Positions 36,469 through 42,402 of a DNA stretch of 44,675 bases are shown here, piece after piece (the stretch's first letter is position 1; the number at the start of each line of letters is the position of its first letter). The DNA lies in the NCBI GenBank assembly GCA_028279895.1, contig JANQMY010000294.1:1-44675 (forward strand). Direction: 5' to 3'. The notes below the pieces were generated by a model. The model saw nothing but the letters and a program-made list of their open reading frames with translations. It did not search any database and was not told the DNA's origin. The position numbers and the translations under genes are program-made. The DNA is from Alphaproteobacteria bacterium. GTDB taxonomy: Bacteria; Pseudomonadota; Alphaproteobacteria; JANQMY01.

Positions 36469-36677
36469 TGGACCCGCTTGACGACGCCTATAAGTGCGGC
36501 GGATGCGGCCATGAGTTTGACAGCGCCTCCGAACAATTCCCGTACTGCAACAAGTGTTCCTATCCTTGGCCTGCACAAATGAAGGTTAATCCACATATCC
36601 CAGCGGGCTGGCAATGCCCCCGCTGCAACACAGTCTGGAGCCCTGAGGTTAAGAAGTGTGAGAGGTGTACGGAATGA
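36468..36677 (+). CDS. Double zinc-ribbon protein, 69 aa
   Basis: CGGCGHEF ... CNKCSYPWP and CPRCNTVWSPEVKKCERCTE form two zinc ribbons of the CxxC/CxxC kind. Probably a nucleic-acid or protein adaptor. Its end is the first copy of the GAGGTGTACGGAATGA junction. Confidence 0.8.
   Translation: MDPLDDAYKCGGCGHEFDSASEQFPYCNKCSYPWPAQMKVNPHIPAGWQCPRCNTVWSPEVKKCERCTE
36662..36677. repeat. Junction cassette GAGGTGTACGGAATGA, copy 1
   Basis: Identical to 36997-37012 and 37534-37549. It contains a ribosome-binding site (GAGGTG) and the ATGA overlap of a stop and start. Confidence 0.9.
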
Positions 36678-37012
36678 TTGAGTTGTCTTTTGATCACGGA
36701 CCGTATCCGTCGGAGGCTATGCTTGACGGTGTTAGAGCTATCCAAGATGCGGATGAAGCTCGCCTGTTTATGCTGGAAACACTCGACGAAATTCGCGACC
36801 TGATGCCCTACATGGGCATTACGCGTATCGACCGGGAAAATGATTTCGATAAGCCCATTGCGGAAATCACCCTAACAACGGGTGGTTGGTCTGGTTGCGA
36901 AGATCTTATTGAGGCCATGAACTCCACAGTCGTTATCGGGATGATGTGGCATAGCAAGTGGGAACGTGGTGGCCGGTTTACCTATGAAGTTCCATTGAGG
37001 TGTACGGAATGA
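36674..37012 (+). CDS. Small protein, 112 aa
   Basis: Start ATG 36674 in the cassette. MIELSFDHGPYPSEAMLDGVRAIQDADEARLFMLETLDEIRDLMPYMGITRIDRENDFDKPIAEITLTTGGWSGCEDLIEAMNSTVVIGMMWHSKWERGGRFTYEVPL. Looks like a small alpha/beta domain found in other phages; unknown function. Confidence 0.75.
   Translation: MIELSFDHGPYPSEAMLDGVRAIQDADEARLFMLETLDEIRDLMPYMGITRIDRENDFDKPIAEITLTTGGWSGCEDLIEAMNSTVVIGMMWHSKWERGGRFTYEVPLRCTE
36997..37012. repeat. Junction cassette GAGGTGTACGGAATGA, copy 2
   Basis: Second of three identical gene-junction cassettes; the preceding gene again ends in CTE. Confidence 0.9.
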
Positions 37013-37272
37013 GACTAACACCAAACGAAAAGGCCGAAATTCAAGCGATCATCGAATTCGGTGGTGAAACCCATCTAATCGACACAGTTCTGGACTCTAG
37101 GGTTCACAGACGTCTGCGCATAGGTGGGTACATAACTGTGCACAAGCCTACGGGCGGTTGGAGCAAGCCCTTTAAGCGCGTGAGGATTACGCCAAAAGCC
37201 GAAAGCGCGCATTCCCGCTTTCGAAAAGATTGGTGCTCAGCAGTTGAATGCGACATAGGGGGCATGGAATGA
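37009..37272 (+). CDS. Small winged-helix-like protein, 87 aa
   Basis: MRLTPNEKAEIQAIIEFGGETHLIDTVLDSRVHRRLRIGGYITVHKPTGGWSKPFKRVRITPKAESAHSRF. Its layout (helices, RLRIGGYITV, wing, RITPKAESAH) resembles the 69-aa protein at 31164. Possibly DNA binding. Confidence 0.7.
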   Translation: MRLTPNEKAEIQAIIEFGGETHLIDTVLDSRVHRRLRIGGYITVHKPTGGWSKPFKRVRITPKAESAHSRFRKDWCSAVECDIGGME

Positions 37273-37529
37273 AAAACAGTTTAGATGCTGCTATAGACGC
37301 AATGGAGCCGGTGCAAAAGGCGTTCTCTGCAATACCAGCGGGCCATATGAGTCACTACGACCGGAAGCGTCTTGCTGTTGCAGGTCTAATTGCATTCCTT
37401 GAAGCTGAAGAACATGCCAACTTTGAACGGTTTGAACGCTGTGTGACTGTGAGTGAAAATCGCCATCGGCAATTTATGGGCGGCTGGTTTGTGGAGCGTA
37501 TCGCAGAACTGAAAGACGCACTCCCGTAA
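37269..37529 (+). CDS. Small helical protein, 86 aa
   Basis: MKNSLDAAIDAMEPVQKAFSAIPAGHMSHYDRKRLAVAGLIAFLEAEEHANFERFERCVTVSENRHRQFM; helical. ATGGAATGA overlap with the previous gene. Unknown. Confidence 0.75.
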   Translation: MKNSLDAAIDAMEPVQKAFSAIPAGHMSHYDRKRLAVAGLIAFLEAEEHANFERFERCVTVSENRHRQFMGGWFVERIAELKDALP

Positions 37530-37533
37530 AACT

Positions 37534-37549
37534 GAGGTGTACGGAATGA
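37534..37549. repeat. Junction cassette GAGGTGTACGGAATGA, copy 3
   Basis: Third identical copy; here the upstream stop lies before the cassette, so the repeat is not explained by a shared C-terminal peptide. Confidence 0.9.
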
Positions 37550-37899
37550 AAGTGATTATCGCCGGGTCGCGCAAGCCAGGGTTTAAAGTGTCAGGCGACA
37601 TTTGGGCCATGATGGACGGCCTGAGCACTGTCATAACAGAGGTCGTTTCGGGCAAAGCCAAAGGCGTTGATAAATGGGGTGAAGACTTTGCGAAGTTCAA
37701 GGGCATTCACGTTGAGCCCTTCCCTGCCAATTGGGACTATCACGGCGAAGCTGCTGGCCCAATACGCAATGCAGAAATGGTCAAATACGCCGATGCTCTC
37801 ATAGCCTTCCCTGGTGGAAGTGGAACAGCAGACGTAACCAAGAAAGCCAAGGCAGCAGGTCTACTTGTTATAGAGATTACACCGTCTAGGGAGACGTGA
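37546..37899 (+). CDS. SLOG-family (DUF2493/YspA-like) nucleotide-sensing protein
   Basis: MKVIIAGSRKPGFKVSGDIWAMMDGLSTVITEVVSGKAKGVDKWGEDFAKFKGIHVEPFPANWDYHGEAAGPIRNAEMVKYADALIAFPGGSGTADVTKKAKAAGL has the whole DUF2493 signature: AGSR, SGKAKGVDKWGE, FPANWDxHGxAAGPIRNAEM and PGGSGT. SLOG proteins bind nucleotides or their derivatives and occur in conflict systems and phages. 117 aa, complete; partner unknown. Confidence 0.9.
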   Translation: MKVIIAGSRKPGFKVSGDIWAMMDGLSTVITEVVSGKAKGVDKWGEDFAKFKGIHVEPFPANWDYHGEAAGPIRNAEMVKYADALIAFPGGSGTADVTKKAKAAGLLVIEITPSRET

Positions 37900-38082
37900 A
37901 TGATTGGACCAATTGAAGGAATTGGCGGGATAGCGTTTGCCGCCCTAATCGTATGGGCGTTCGTCTATGCCCCGCTTAGTGAGCGCATTGAAGTTCTAGA
38001 GTCCCAATGTATAGAGATCACTCCTTCCCGAACTTCGGACTCTGCGCCGACTTCGTATAAAAATACTTCGGGTCACCGGTAA
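37900..38082 (+). CDS. Small single-span membrane protein, 60 aa
   Basis: MIGPIEGIGGIAFAALIVWAFVYAPLSERIEVLESQCIEITPSRTSDSAPTSYKNTSGHR. One N-terminal membrane helix, then a short soluble tail. The peptide IEITPSR repeats the end of the SLOG protein. Unknown. Confidence 0.7.
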   Translation: MIGPIEGIGGIAFAALIVWAFVYAPLSERIEVLESQCIEITPSRTSDSAPTSYKNTSGHR

Positions 38083-38204
38083 TGCTTTCGGCCAGTTTAT
38101 CGATCGCGTCCATGACACTTGAGGGAGCCCTAAAGTTGCGTTATAACGACAGGCCTGTTACCGTTGTGCGCGGATACCGGGAACTCATGACAGACAACAC
38201 GTAA
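38082..38204 (+). CDS. Small protein, 40 aa
   Basis: ATG in TAATG overlap with the previous stop: MLSASLSIASMTLEGALKLRYNDRPVTVVRGYRELMTDNT. Too short for the track. The coupling and sensible composition support it. Unknown function. Confidence 0.5.
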   Translation: MLSASLSIASMTLEGALKLRYNDRPVTVVRGYRELMTDNT

Positions 38205-38240
38205 AACCAGTTTGCTTATAGGAAACACGAAGGTGAAGTG

Positions 38241-38513
38241 ATGGCCGACTGCACGCATGATGAGGCGCACAACGCAACCATCACGGTAAATTTTCTGAAG
38301 GACACGGGCCAATTTTTTGCTGAAATTCGGATTGAGTGCCAGTGTGGCCAGCCGTTTCAGTTTCTGGGCCTGCCGCTTGGGGTTGATCTGAACGGCGCCG
38401 CGATCAGTCCGGATGGGCTTGAGTTACGGGTTGCAATTGCACCGCTTGGGTCGGTTCCACAACCGCTGGACGCGCAACGGTTAAGCCAGGGACACGGCAA
38501 CACCCAAACTTAA
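38241..38513 (+). CDS. Last gene of the plus operon, 90 aa
   Basis: MADCTHDEAHNATITVNFLKDTGQFFAEIRIECQCGQPFQFLGLPLGVDLNGAAISPDGLELRVAIAPLGSVPQPLDAQRLSQGHG. The CQCGQPFQFLGLPLG strand with SPDGLELRVAI is a beta protein found in other phages; unknown function. Its 3' end overlaps the convergent minus gene by 33 nt. Confidence 0.8.
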   Translation: MADCTHDEAHNATITVNFLKDTGQFFAEIRIECQCGQPFQFLGLPLGVDLNGAAISPDGLELRVAIAPLGSVPQPLDAQRLSQGHGNTQT

Positions 38514-38618
38514 GACTGCTCCGGACAACAAGCCCCAGAAAATAATTCTCTTCTGCCCCAATTCCAGCATGGCAACCCGGCGCGTAAGTTTAGCGAACTC
38601 GTCGTCTTGCGTTAACAC
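38481..38618 (-). CDS. Holin-like small membrane protein, 45 aa (GTG start)
   Basis: MLTQDDEFAKLTRRVAMLELGQKRIIFWGLLSGAVLSLGVAVSLA: a short coiled coil then one membrane helix, in the style of XhlA-type holin partners. AGGGA lies 8 nt before the GTG. Not in the ORF track because it is too short. It belongs to the lysis cluster. Confidence 0.6.
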   Translation of the reverse strand: MLTQDDEFAKLTRRVAMLELGQKRIIFWGLLSGAVLSLGVAVSLA

Positions 38619-38633
38619 ATCGTTAATCCCTAA

Positions 38634-38756
38634 CTGGGACCGTCTCACCGCCTGCGGGCGGGCGAGACTGCGAGCGTCCTAGGCGCTCAAGGTGCGTGTT
38701 ACGGCACGCGGTTCGGGGTGCTCCTACACCCCGGCCCTCGCTTATGGTCTGTCCAG
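38634..38756. ncRNA. Candidate structured RNA or DNA element, four hairpins
   Basis: Four consecutive hairpins: GTCTC/CCGCC stem (38642-38668), GAGCG/CGCTC with 7-nt loop (38672-38688), GCGTG/CACGC (38694-38709) and CGGGGTG/CACCCCG (38714-38733). CTGGGAC (38634) and GTCCAG (38751) could close them into a multibranch fold. It lies between two lysis genes where plus and minus transcription meet. No T run follows any stem, so they are not plain terminators. Strand and function unknown. Confidence 0.45.
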
Positions 38757-39029
38757 AAACGAAGTGAAATAATGTGCGAGCCACCCTAAACCGGCTCCGA
38801 TACCCCCGGATGTGGGAAAGAGAACCCACTGGCGCTGTTCAATCTTGTCCACGCGCTTGATGAGGTTTTTATAGTTTTCGTCGGTCTGCTTTTGATCTTC
38901 AATGTACTGTTCGAGTGTTGTCTGTATTTTCACCACGACGGGGACTTGCTTTTCAAATGCCGTGACGAGTTTGTCTTGGCTCTTTTTCAACGTGTCGATG
39001 TGTACCTGGATCGCGTCCAGATCACTCAC
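38742..39029 (-). CDS. Coiled-coil membrane-anchored lysis protein, 95 aa (GTG start)
   Basis: The track extends to 39125, but the GTG at 39029 fits the end of the Rz1-like gene (7-nt overlap). MSDLDAIQVHIDTLKKSQDKLVTAFEKQVPVVVKIQTTLEQYIEDQKQTDENYKNLIKRVDKIEQRQWVLFPTSGGIGAGLGWLAHYFTSFLDRP: long coiled coil then one hydrophobic C-terminal segment. Holin- or XhlA-like by layout and place. Confidence 0.7.
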   Translation of the reverse strand: MSDLDAIQVHIDTLKKSQDKLVTAFEKQVPVVVKIQTTLEQYIEDQKQTDENYKNLIKRVDKIEQRQWVLFPTSGGIGAGLGWLAHYFTSFLDRP

Positions 39030-39201
39030 CGCACAGTCTCTCGTATTTTGTGTTGTGTGCCTCAATCTCGCGCTTAGTATCGATTGTATCGGTGCGGGAG
39101 AAGGTGATTGGCTTGAATATGTCACATTCAGTCACGACGGTAGGGGGATTTTTGCAGGCGCTTATGCAACTCAGCATTAGTAAGATTGTCAATTTCTTCA
39201 T
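39022..39201 (-). CDS. Outer-membrane spanin lipoprotein, Rz1-like, overlapping Rz
   Basis: MKKLTILLMLSCISACKNPPTVVTECDIFKPITFSRTDTIDTKREIEAHNTKYERLCGE, 59 aa and so just below the ORF-track limit. There is a lipoprotein signal with lipobox ISAC (Cys16), and a mature part with the conserved layout CD-x-PI-x-S-x-D-T-x-T-x-x-I-x-x-HN-x-x-Y-x-x-LC. It overlaps the i-spanin gene in another frame by 74 nt. The pair fuses inner and outer membranes at the last step of lysis, which shows a Gram-negative host. Confidence 0.88.
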   Translation of the reverse strand: MKKLTILLMLSCISACKNPPTVVTECDIFKPITFSRTDTIDTKREIEAHNTKYERLCGE

Positions 39202-39364
39202 CGATCTTCGCCGCCTGTTTTAAACGTCGCAACTGAATGCGAAGCCTCTTGTTTTGTATTTTCAACCGCTCATAATCCCGCGTCCGCCACCGCTGCCGCC
39301 ACGCTACCCAATAGCCGGGAATGGCGGCAAGACTAGCGACGATCGCGAGAATGCTGGCGGTCAC
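39128..39364 (-). CDS. Inner-membrane spanin, Rz-like
   Basis: MTASILAIVASLAAIPGYWVAWRQRWRTRDYERLKIQNKRLRIQLRRLKQAAKIDEEIDNLTNAELHKRLQKSPYRRD: N-terminal membrane anchor then a periplasmic coiled coil, as in i-spanins. The C terminus overlaps the Rz1-like lipoprotein gene. 78 aa is short compared with lambda Rz (153 aa), but within the range of phage spanins. Confidence 0.8.
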   Translation of the reverse strand: MTASILAIVASLAAIPGYWVAWRQRWRTRDYERLKIQNKRLRIQLRRLKQAAKIDEEIDNLTNAELHKRLQKSPYRRD

Positions 39365-39858
39365 GGTTCCTGGGGGTCGACGTCCGGCATATCCAATTCA
39401 GACGCCGCCTCGATTACGTCACCTAGTTGTTCAAGCTTGGTGATGAATGCCCGAATGCGCTCGGCGTCGGCTTCCTTGAACCCGGATGCGCGTTCCGCGG
39501 AATCACAGAAAGCCAGCTCAACGCGGATCGTCGCGAGCGCGTTGTTGACGTCTTGAAGATCGCTGTTCTGGATACGCCGAACCGGCTTGGCGGCTGCAAG
39601 CTGGAACGGCCTTGGATGGGAATGCGGCGCATCCAGTTCCGGCTCGCCTGCAAAATGCTCGAACCGGTCCTTAAAATGAGCGACCATCGCCTTGCAGCGC
39701 TTCAAGTCGTGAATGCTGGTTTCGTGCCGGGTCGCTGAAGCGCACGCAGCCGTTTCCTGCATAAAATTGTCAATCCGATCAATAAGGCCTTGAATGTCGC
39801 TGTTGGTTACCGTTTCCGGAAACGCAACACCTTCCATAAAGCCAAGCTCATCAGCCAT
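39361..39858 (-). CDS. Unknown protein in the lysis cluster, 165 aa
   Basis: MADELGFMEGVAFPETVTNSDIQGLIDRIDNFMQETAACASATRHETSIHDLKRCKAMVAHFKDRFEHFAGEPELD, a linker PHSHPRPFQL, then a second helical domain (NALATIRVELAFCDSAERASGFKEADAERIRAFITKLEQLGDVIE). Soluble helical; no family recognised. Lies between the holin-like gene and spanins, with a 4-nt overlap to Rz. Confidence 0.7.
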   Translation of the reverse strand: MADELGFMEGVAFPETVTNSDIQGLIDRIDNFMQETAACASATRHETSIHDLKRCKAMVAHFKDRFEHFAGEPELDAPHSHPRPFQLAAAKPVRRIQNSDLQDVNNALATIRVELAFCDSAERASGFKEADAERIRAFITKLEQLGDVIEAASELDMPDVDPQEP

Positions 39859-39862
39859 CAGA

Positions 39863-40066
39863 CTACTCCTTCGTAAGCGTTACAGGGGTTTTGGAAACAA
39901 AGCGCAGGATGAGATTCACGACGCCCATAATTGCGCCGATCGCTACTTCCTGCGTTTCCGCGTTCATCACGTCGGTGACGCCGGTCGTTTCGAGTATGAC
40001 GCCCGCGACCATGATGAGATTGGCCCAGATTGTTCGGCTGGCCCAAAATGGTTTGGAATCAGGCAT
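39863..40066 (-). CDS. Holin-like membrane protein, 67 aa
   Basis: MPDSKPFWASRTIWANLIMVAGVILETTGVTDVMNAETQEVAIGAIMGVVNLILRFVSKTPVTLTKE: start KPFWxSRTIWxNL and two hydrophobic segments, a pattern frequent in small phage membrane proteins encoded next to endolysins. Best holin candidate. Overlaps the endolysin gene by 8 nt. Confidence 0.75.
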   Translation of the reverse strand: MPDSKPFWASRTIWANLIMVAGVILETTGVTDVMNAETQEVAIGAIMGVVNLILRFVSKTPVTLTKE

Positions 40067-40490
40067 TGAATTTCTCCTTTGCCCAGGGTTTTACATTGAA
40101 TGAGGGGCACGCCTTCTTTACTCCCGGCACGTCCTTGTGCCCGATGATTTGGGCGTCCGGGTCTTTTGCTTTCCAAAGCCGAAGAATGGCCTCTAGGGAC
40201 TTGAATTGTTTCGGGGTAAAGTTGTTCTCTGGTTTCTTGTTGTCATCCACGCCGCCGACAAGACACACGCCCAAGCTTATGGAATTGATGGGCCGGGCAT
40301 GAGCGCCGACGATGTTTTCAGGCCGTCCGTCTTCAATGTCACCGTTGCGCCGAATGACTTTGTGGTACCCTACGTCCGCAAAGCCTTTCTCTAAATGCCA
40401 CTCTCTTATTTCCTCCACGCCGATATCCATGTCCGGCGGTGTCGCTGAGCAATGGACAACGAGATACTTGACTTTTCGGAGTAACGACAT
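40059..40490 (-). CDS. N-acetylmuramoyl-L-alanine amidase endolysin (T7 lysozyme-like)
   Basis: 143-aa Amidase_2 domain: YLVVHCSATPPD with zinc ligand H13, DVGYHKVIRRNGDIEDGRP with Y42, HARPINSISLGVCLVGG, and IIGHKDVPGVKKACPSFNV with zinc ligands H118 and C128 and a catalytic Lys (125 or 126). It cuts the peptide from glycan in peptidoglycan. There is no signal peptide, so a holin is needed. Length is close to T7 lysozyme (151 aa). Confidence 0.93.
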   Translation of the reverse strand: MSLLRKVKYLVVHCSATPPDMDIGVEEIREWHLEKGFADVGYHKVIRRNGDIEDGRPENIVGAHARPINSISLGVCLVGGVDDNKKPENNFTPKQFKSLEAILRLWKAKDPDAQIIGHKDVPGVKKACPSFNVKPWAKEKFNA

Positions 40491-40491
40491 T

Positions 40492-40878
40492 TCAGAGGCG
40501 GCGGGCCAGCACTGCCACGGCTTTTGTAAGGGTTACGAGCAGCGCCTTCGCGGAGGACAGATCCGTCACATTATCTTCTACCCACTTGGCTGCCTGAGCG
40601 GGGGTACGGCGCACAAGCTGTTTAATTGCTACGTCGTCCTTGGCGGCGCGGGCATCCTGTTCTTCTTTGAGCTTCTCTGCCTGTTCTTTTGCTTCTTCCG
40701 CGTCCAGATCGAACCCCTGAAGCGCTAAAACCGCCGCGGCGCGCTGCTCCTCCGTGGCTTCAGGCTTAAAGTCAATGCGCCATGTGTTTTTGTCTGACTC
40801 GTCTTTCAGTGACACGCCGAATATCGGGCAAACCTTAGCCACACGTTCGGCCAGGCGAGATGCGTTTGTTAGTACCAT
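40492..40878 (-). CDS. Unknown protein between tail fibre and endolysin, 128 aa
   Basis: MVLTNASRLAERVAKVCPIFGVSLKDESDKNTWRIDFKPEATEEQRAAAVLALQGFDLDAEEAKEQAEKLKEEQDARAAKDDVAIKQLVRRTPAQAAKWVEDNVTDLSSAKALLVTLTKAVAVLARRL. The N-terminal NTWRIDFKPEATEEQRAAAVLALQGFD resembles a small module common in tail-fibre-adjacent phage genes; a long charged helix follows. Possibly a fibre assembly factor. Confidence 0.75.
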   Translation of the reverse strand: MVLTNASRLAERVAKVCPIFGVSLKDESDKNTWRIDFKPEATEEQRAAAVLALQGFDLDAEEAKEQAEKLKEEQDARAAKDDVAIKQLVRRTPAQAAKWVEDNVTDLSSAKALLVTLTKAVAVLARRL

Positions 40879-42182
40879 ACAACACCTGTAAGTGTGTTTG
40901 AGAAGAGGGCCGGACTTCCGTTGTCCCCATAGAATGTCACCGCGCTAGCGCCAGTGTTTGTTGATTCCAAACCACTAAGATAGTGAAATCCCAAGCCGAC
41001 ATTGCCCGTATATGAGCATGTATGCTGAAAAGTAATGCCCGCCGTTGAAAACGTAAGTGCCATGGTGCCAAGCTCCGCGGACGTCGTGCTATCAAGCCCA
41101 ATCGCGTGTGTACCCGCGTTGTCGGCGGTGTGTGTGACGCTGCCGATGAAATTCGACGTCACTGGCTCCACTTCAAGCCCGCGAACACAACTCACGCGCA
41201 TTGTGGAAGAGTTGTTGGACGCGCGGTGGGTCGTTCCTGAGTAAGTCCATGAGTTATCCGTATCCCCAAGCTGATAGCTGACTGCAACCCGATTTCCTGC
41301 GTTCCAGAGCCCAAACCAAGCCTCACCCCCACCAGACGCAAAGCCGCCGAATTTTGTTTGAGTTTGGCCCGTTGTGCTTGTGGTGCGGATCGTTCCAAGA
41401 TACCGCCGTGTCGTCGCCCCGCTTTTAACAAGCACCCCGTCTTGGCGGGTCAGCGCCGTCGCGCGGGTCGTGTCATTGGTCCACACCAGTGATTCGAGCG
41501 CCAAGGCCCCCGAATTATTGTAGCCGAAAATGTCGAAGTTTGAGTCCGCCGCCAGCCCCGACAGGGAGAGTGATGTTTCGGCCAAGTCGATTGTGGCCCA
41601 AGCGGATGACCCATCGTAAAGCGCAATTTTGTCTCCGGTATACGGCGTATAATACACGGTCGTGGCGGCCGTCACATCGGATGTCAACACCGGCACGCCG
41701 GACGTTAGGGTCAACCGCCCCTCCGCAGCCATGGACCCACCAGAATCACCACCAACAACGATGTGAAACTGATCGTTGGTCACATTGAAGGTAGCGAAAT
41801 AAACGCCGTTAAGCGCTATATCGCCAGCCGCGAGAGCCGAACCGTCAGATTTCTTGATGGTCTTGGCCGTCAATCCATCAACCGCCAATGTGGGGTCCGC
41901 GCCTGTATTGGCCGCATGGGCGCGGAAACATACGAGGCCGATATCAGCTAGGGCGGCGTGCCCATTGCCCCCGGCGTTCCCACTTGTCGCCAAGGTATAG
42001 GCCGTTGCGGACCCGGCTGTGACCAGATTCCCTTGGACGTCTTCATACCACCGCGCTATGGCCCCGAACATGGCCCGCATTGTGTCGTTGACGGCGCTGG
42101 GCAGCATACCCTCAGGCGCACCCCCAGGCGCAGCGGAGGTGTTATTGCCGTCCGTTGTGTTCCATTGCGAAACGTTCGTCAT
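40869..42182 (-). CDS. Tail fibre protein
   Basis: The N terminus (SQWNTTDGNNTSAAPGGAPEGMLPSAVNDTMRAMFGAIARWYEDVQGNL) is the standard attachment segment of phage tail fibres, followed by LADIGLVCFRAHAANTGADPTLAVDGLTAKTIKKSDGSALAAGDI. The rest is beta-rich and variable, ending in a distal domain with receptor-binding character (AGITFQHTCSYTGNVGLGFHYLSGLES). Host range determinant. No S74 domain at its C terminus; that domain sits in another gene (1817-2905). Confidence 0.9.
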   Translation of the reverse strand: MTNVSQWNTTDGNNTSAAPGGAPEGMLPSAVNDTMRAMFGAIARWYEDVQGNLVTAGSATAYTLATSGNAGGNGHAALADIGLVCFRAHAANTGADPTLAVDGLTAKTIKKSDGSALAAGDIALNGVYFATFNVTNDQFHIVVGGDSGGSMAAEGRLTLTSGVPVLTSDVTAATTVYYTPYTGDKIALYDGSSAWATIDLAETSLSLSGLAADSNFDIFGYNNSGALALESLVWTNDTTRATALTRQDGVLVKSGATTRRYLGTIRTTSTTGQTQTKFGGFASGGGEAWFGLWNAGNRVAVSYQLGDTDNSWTYSGTTHRASNNSSTMRVSCVRGLEVEPVTSNFIGSVTHTADNAGTHAIGLDSTTSAELGTMALTFSTAGITFQHTCSYTGNVGLGFHYLSGLESTNTGASAVTFYGDNGSPALFSNTLTGVVWY

Positions 42183-42201
42183 TCAATTACCGTTCGTTGT
42201 C

Positions 42202-42402
42202 ATGACAAAGATAGCTTTTGTATTGGCTACACTTATTGGCTTCATGCTCCTGTTCGGCGTTGACCCCCAGCCACCACTAGTCTTCACGGCGTGGGTGCTT
42301 GGCTGCATAGCGATTTTTTGCAGGCAGTTTTTTGTCGAGGCAAAAGTGCAAAAAATGGAGCGAGAAAGAATTAGACAGGAGCTTGAGACGGAAGGCCGCT
42401 GA
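42202..42402 (+). CDS. Possible moron: two-span membrane protein on the opposite strand, 66 aa
   Basis: ATG at 42202 inside the longer track frame: MTKIAFVLATLIGFMLLFGVDPQPPLVFTAWVLGCIAIFCRQFFVEAKVQKMERERIRQELETEGR. Two membrane helices and a charged cytoplasmic helix. It occupies the only sizeable gap in this late stretch and runs against it, overlapping the end of the 521-aa gene by 32 nt. No clear Shine-Dalgarno sequence. May act in superinfection exclusion, which is inference. Confidence 0.5.
   Translation: MTKIAFVLATLIGFMLLFGVDPQPPLVFTAWVLGCIAIFCRQFFVEAKVQKMERERIRQELETEGR

Noticed and set aside
38634-38756. tRNA or suppressor tRNA, because one hairpin has a 5-bp stem with a 7-nt loop TCCTAGG
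   Set aside because: Position 33 is not U on either strand, there is no TTCRA T-loop, and the other stems do not fit a cloverleaf.
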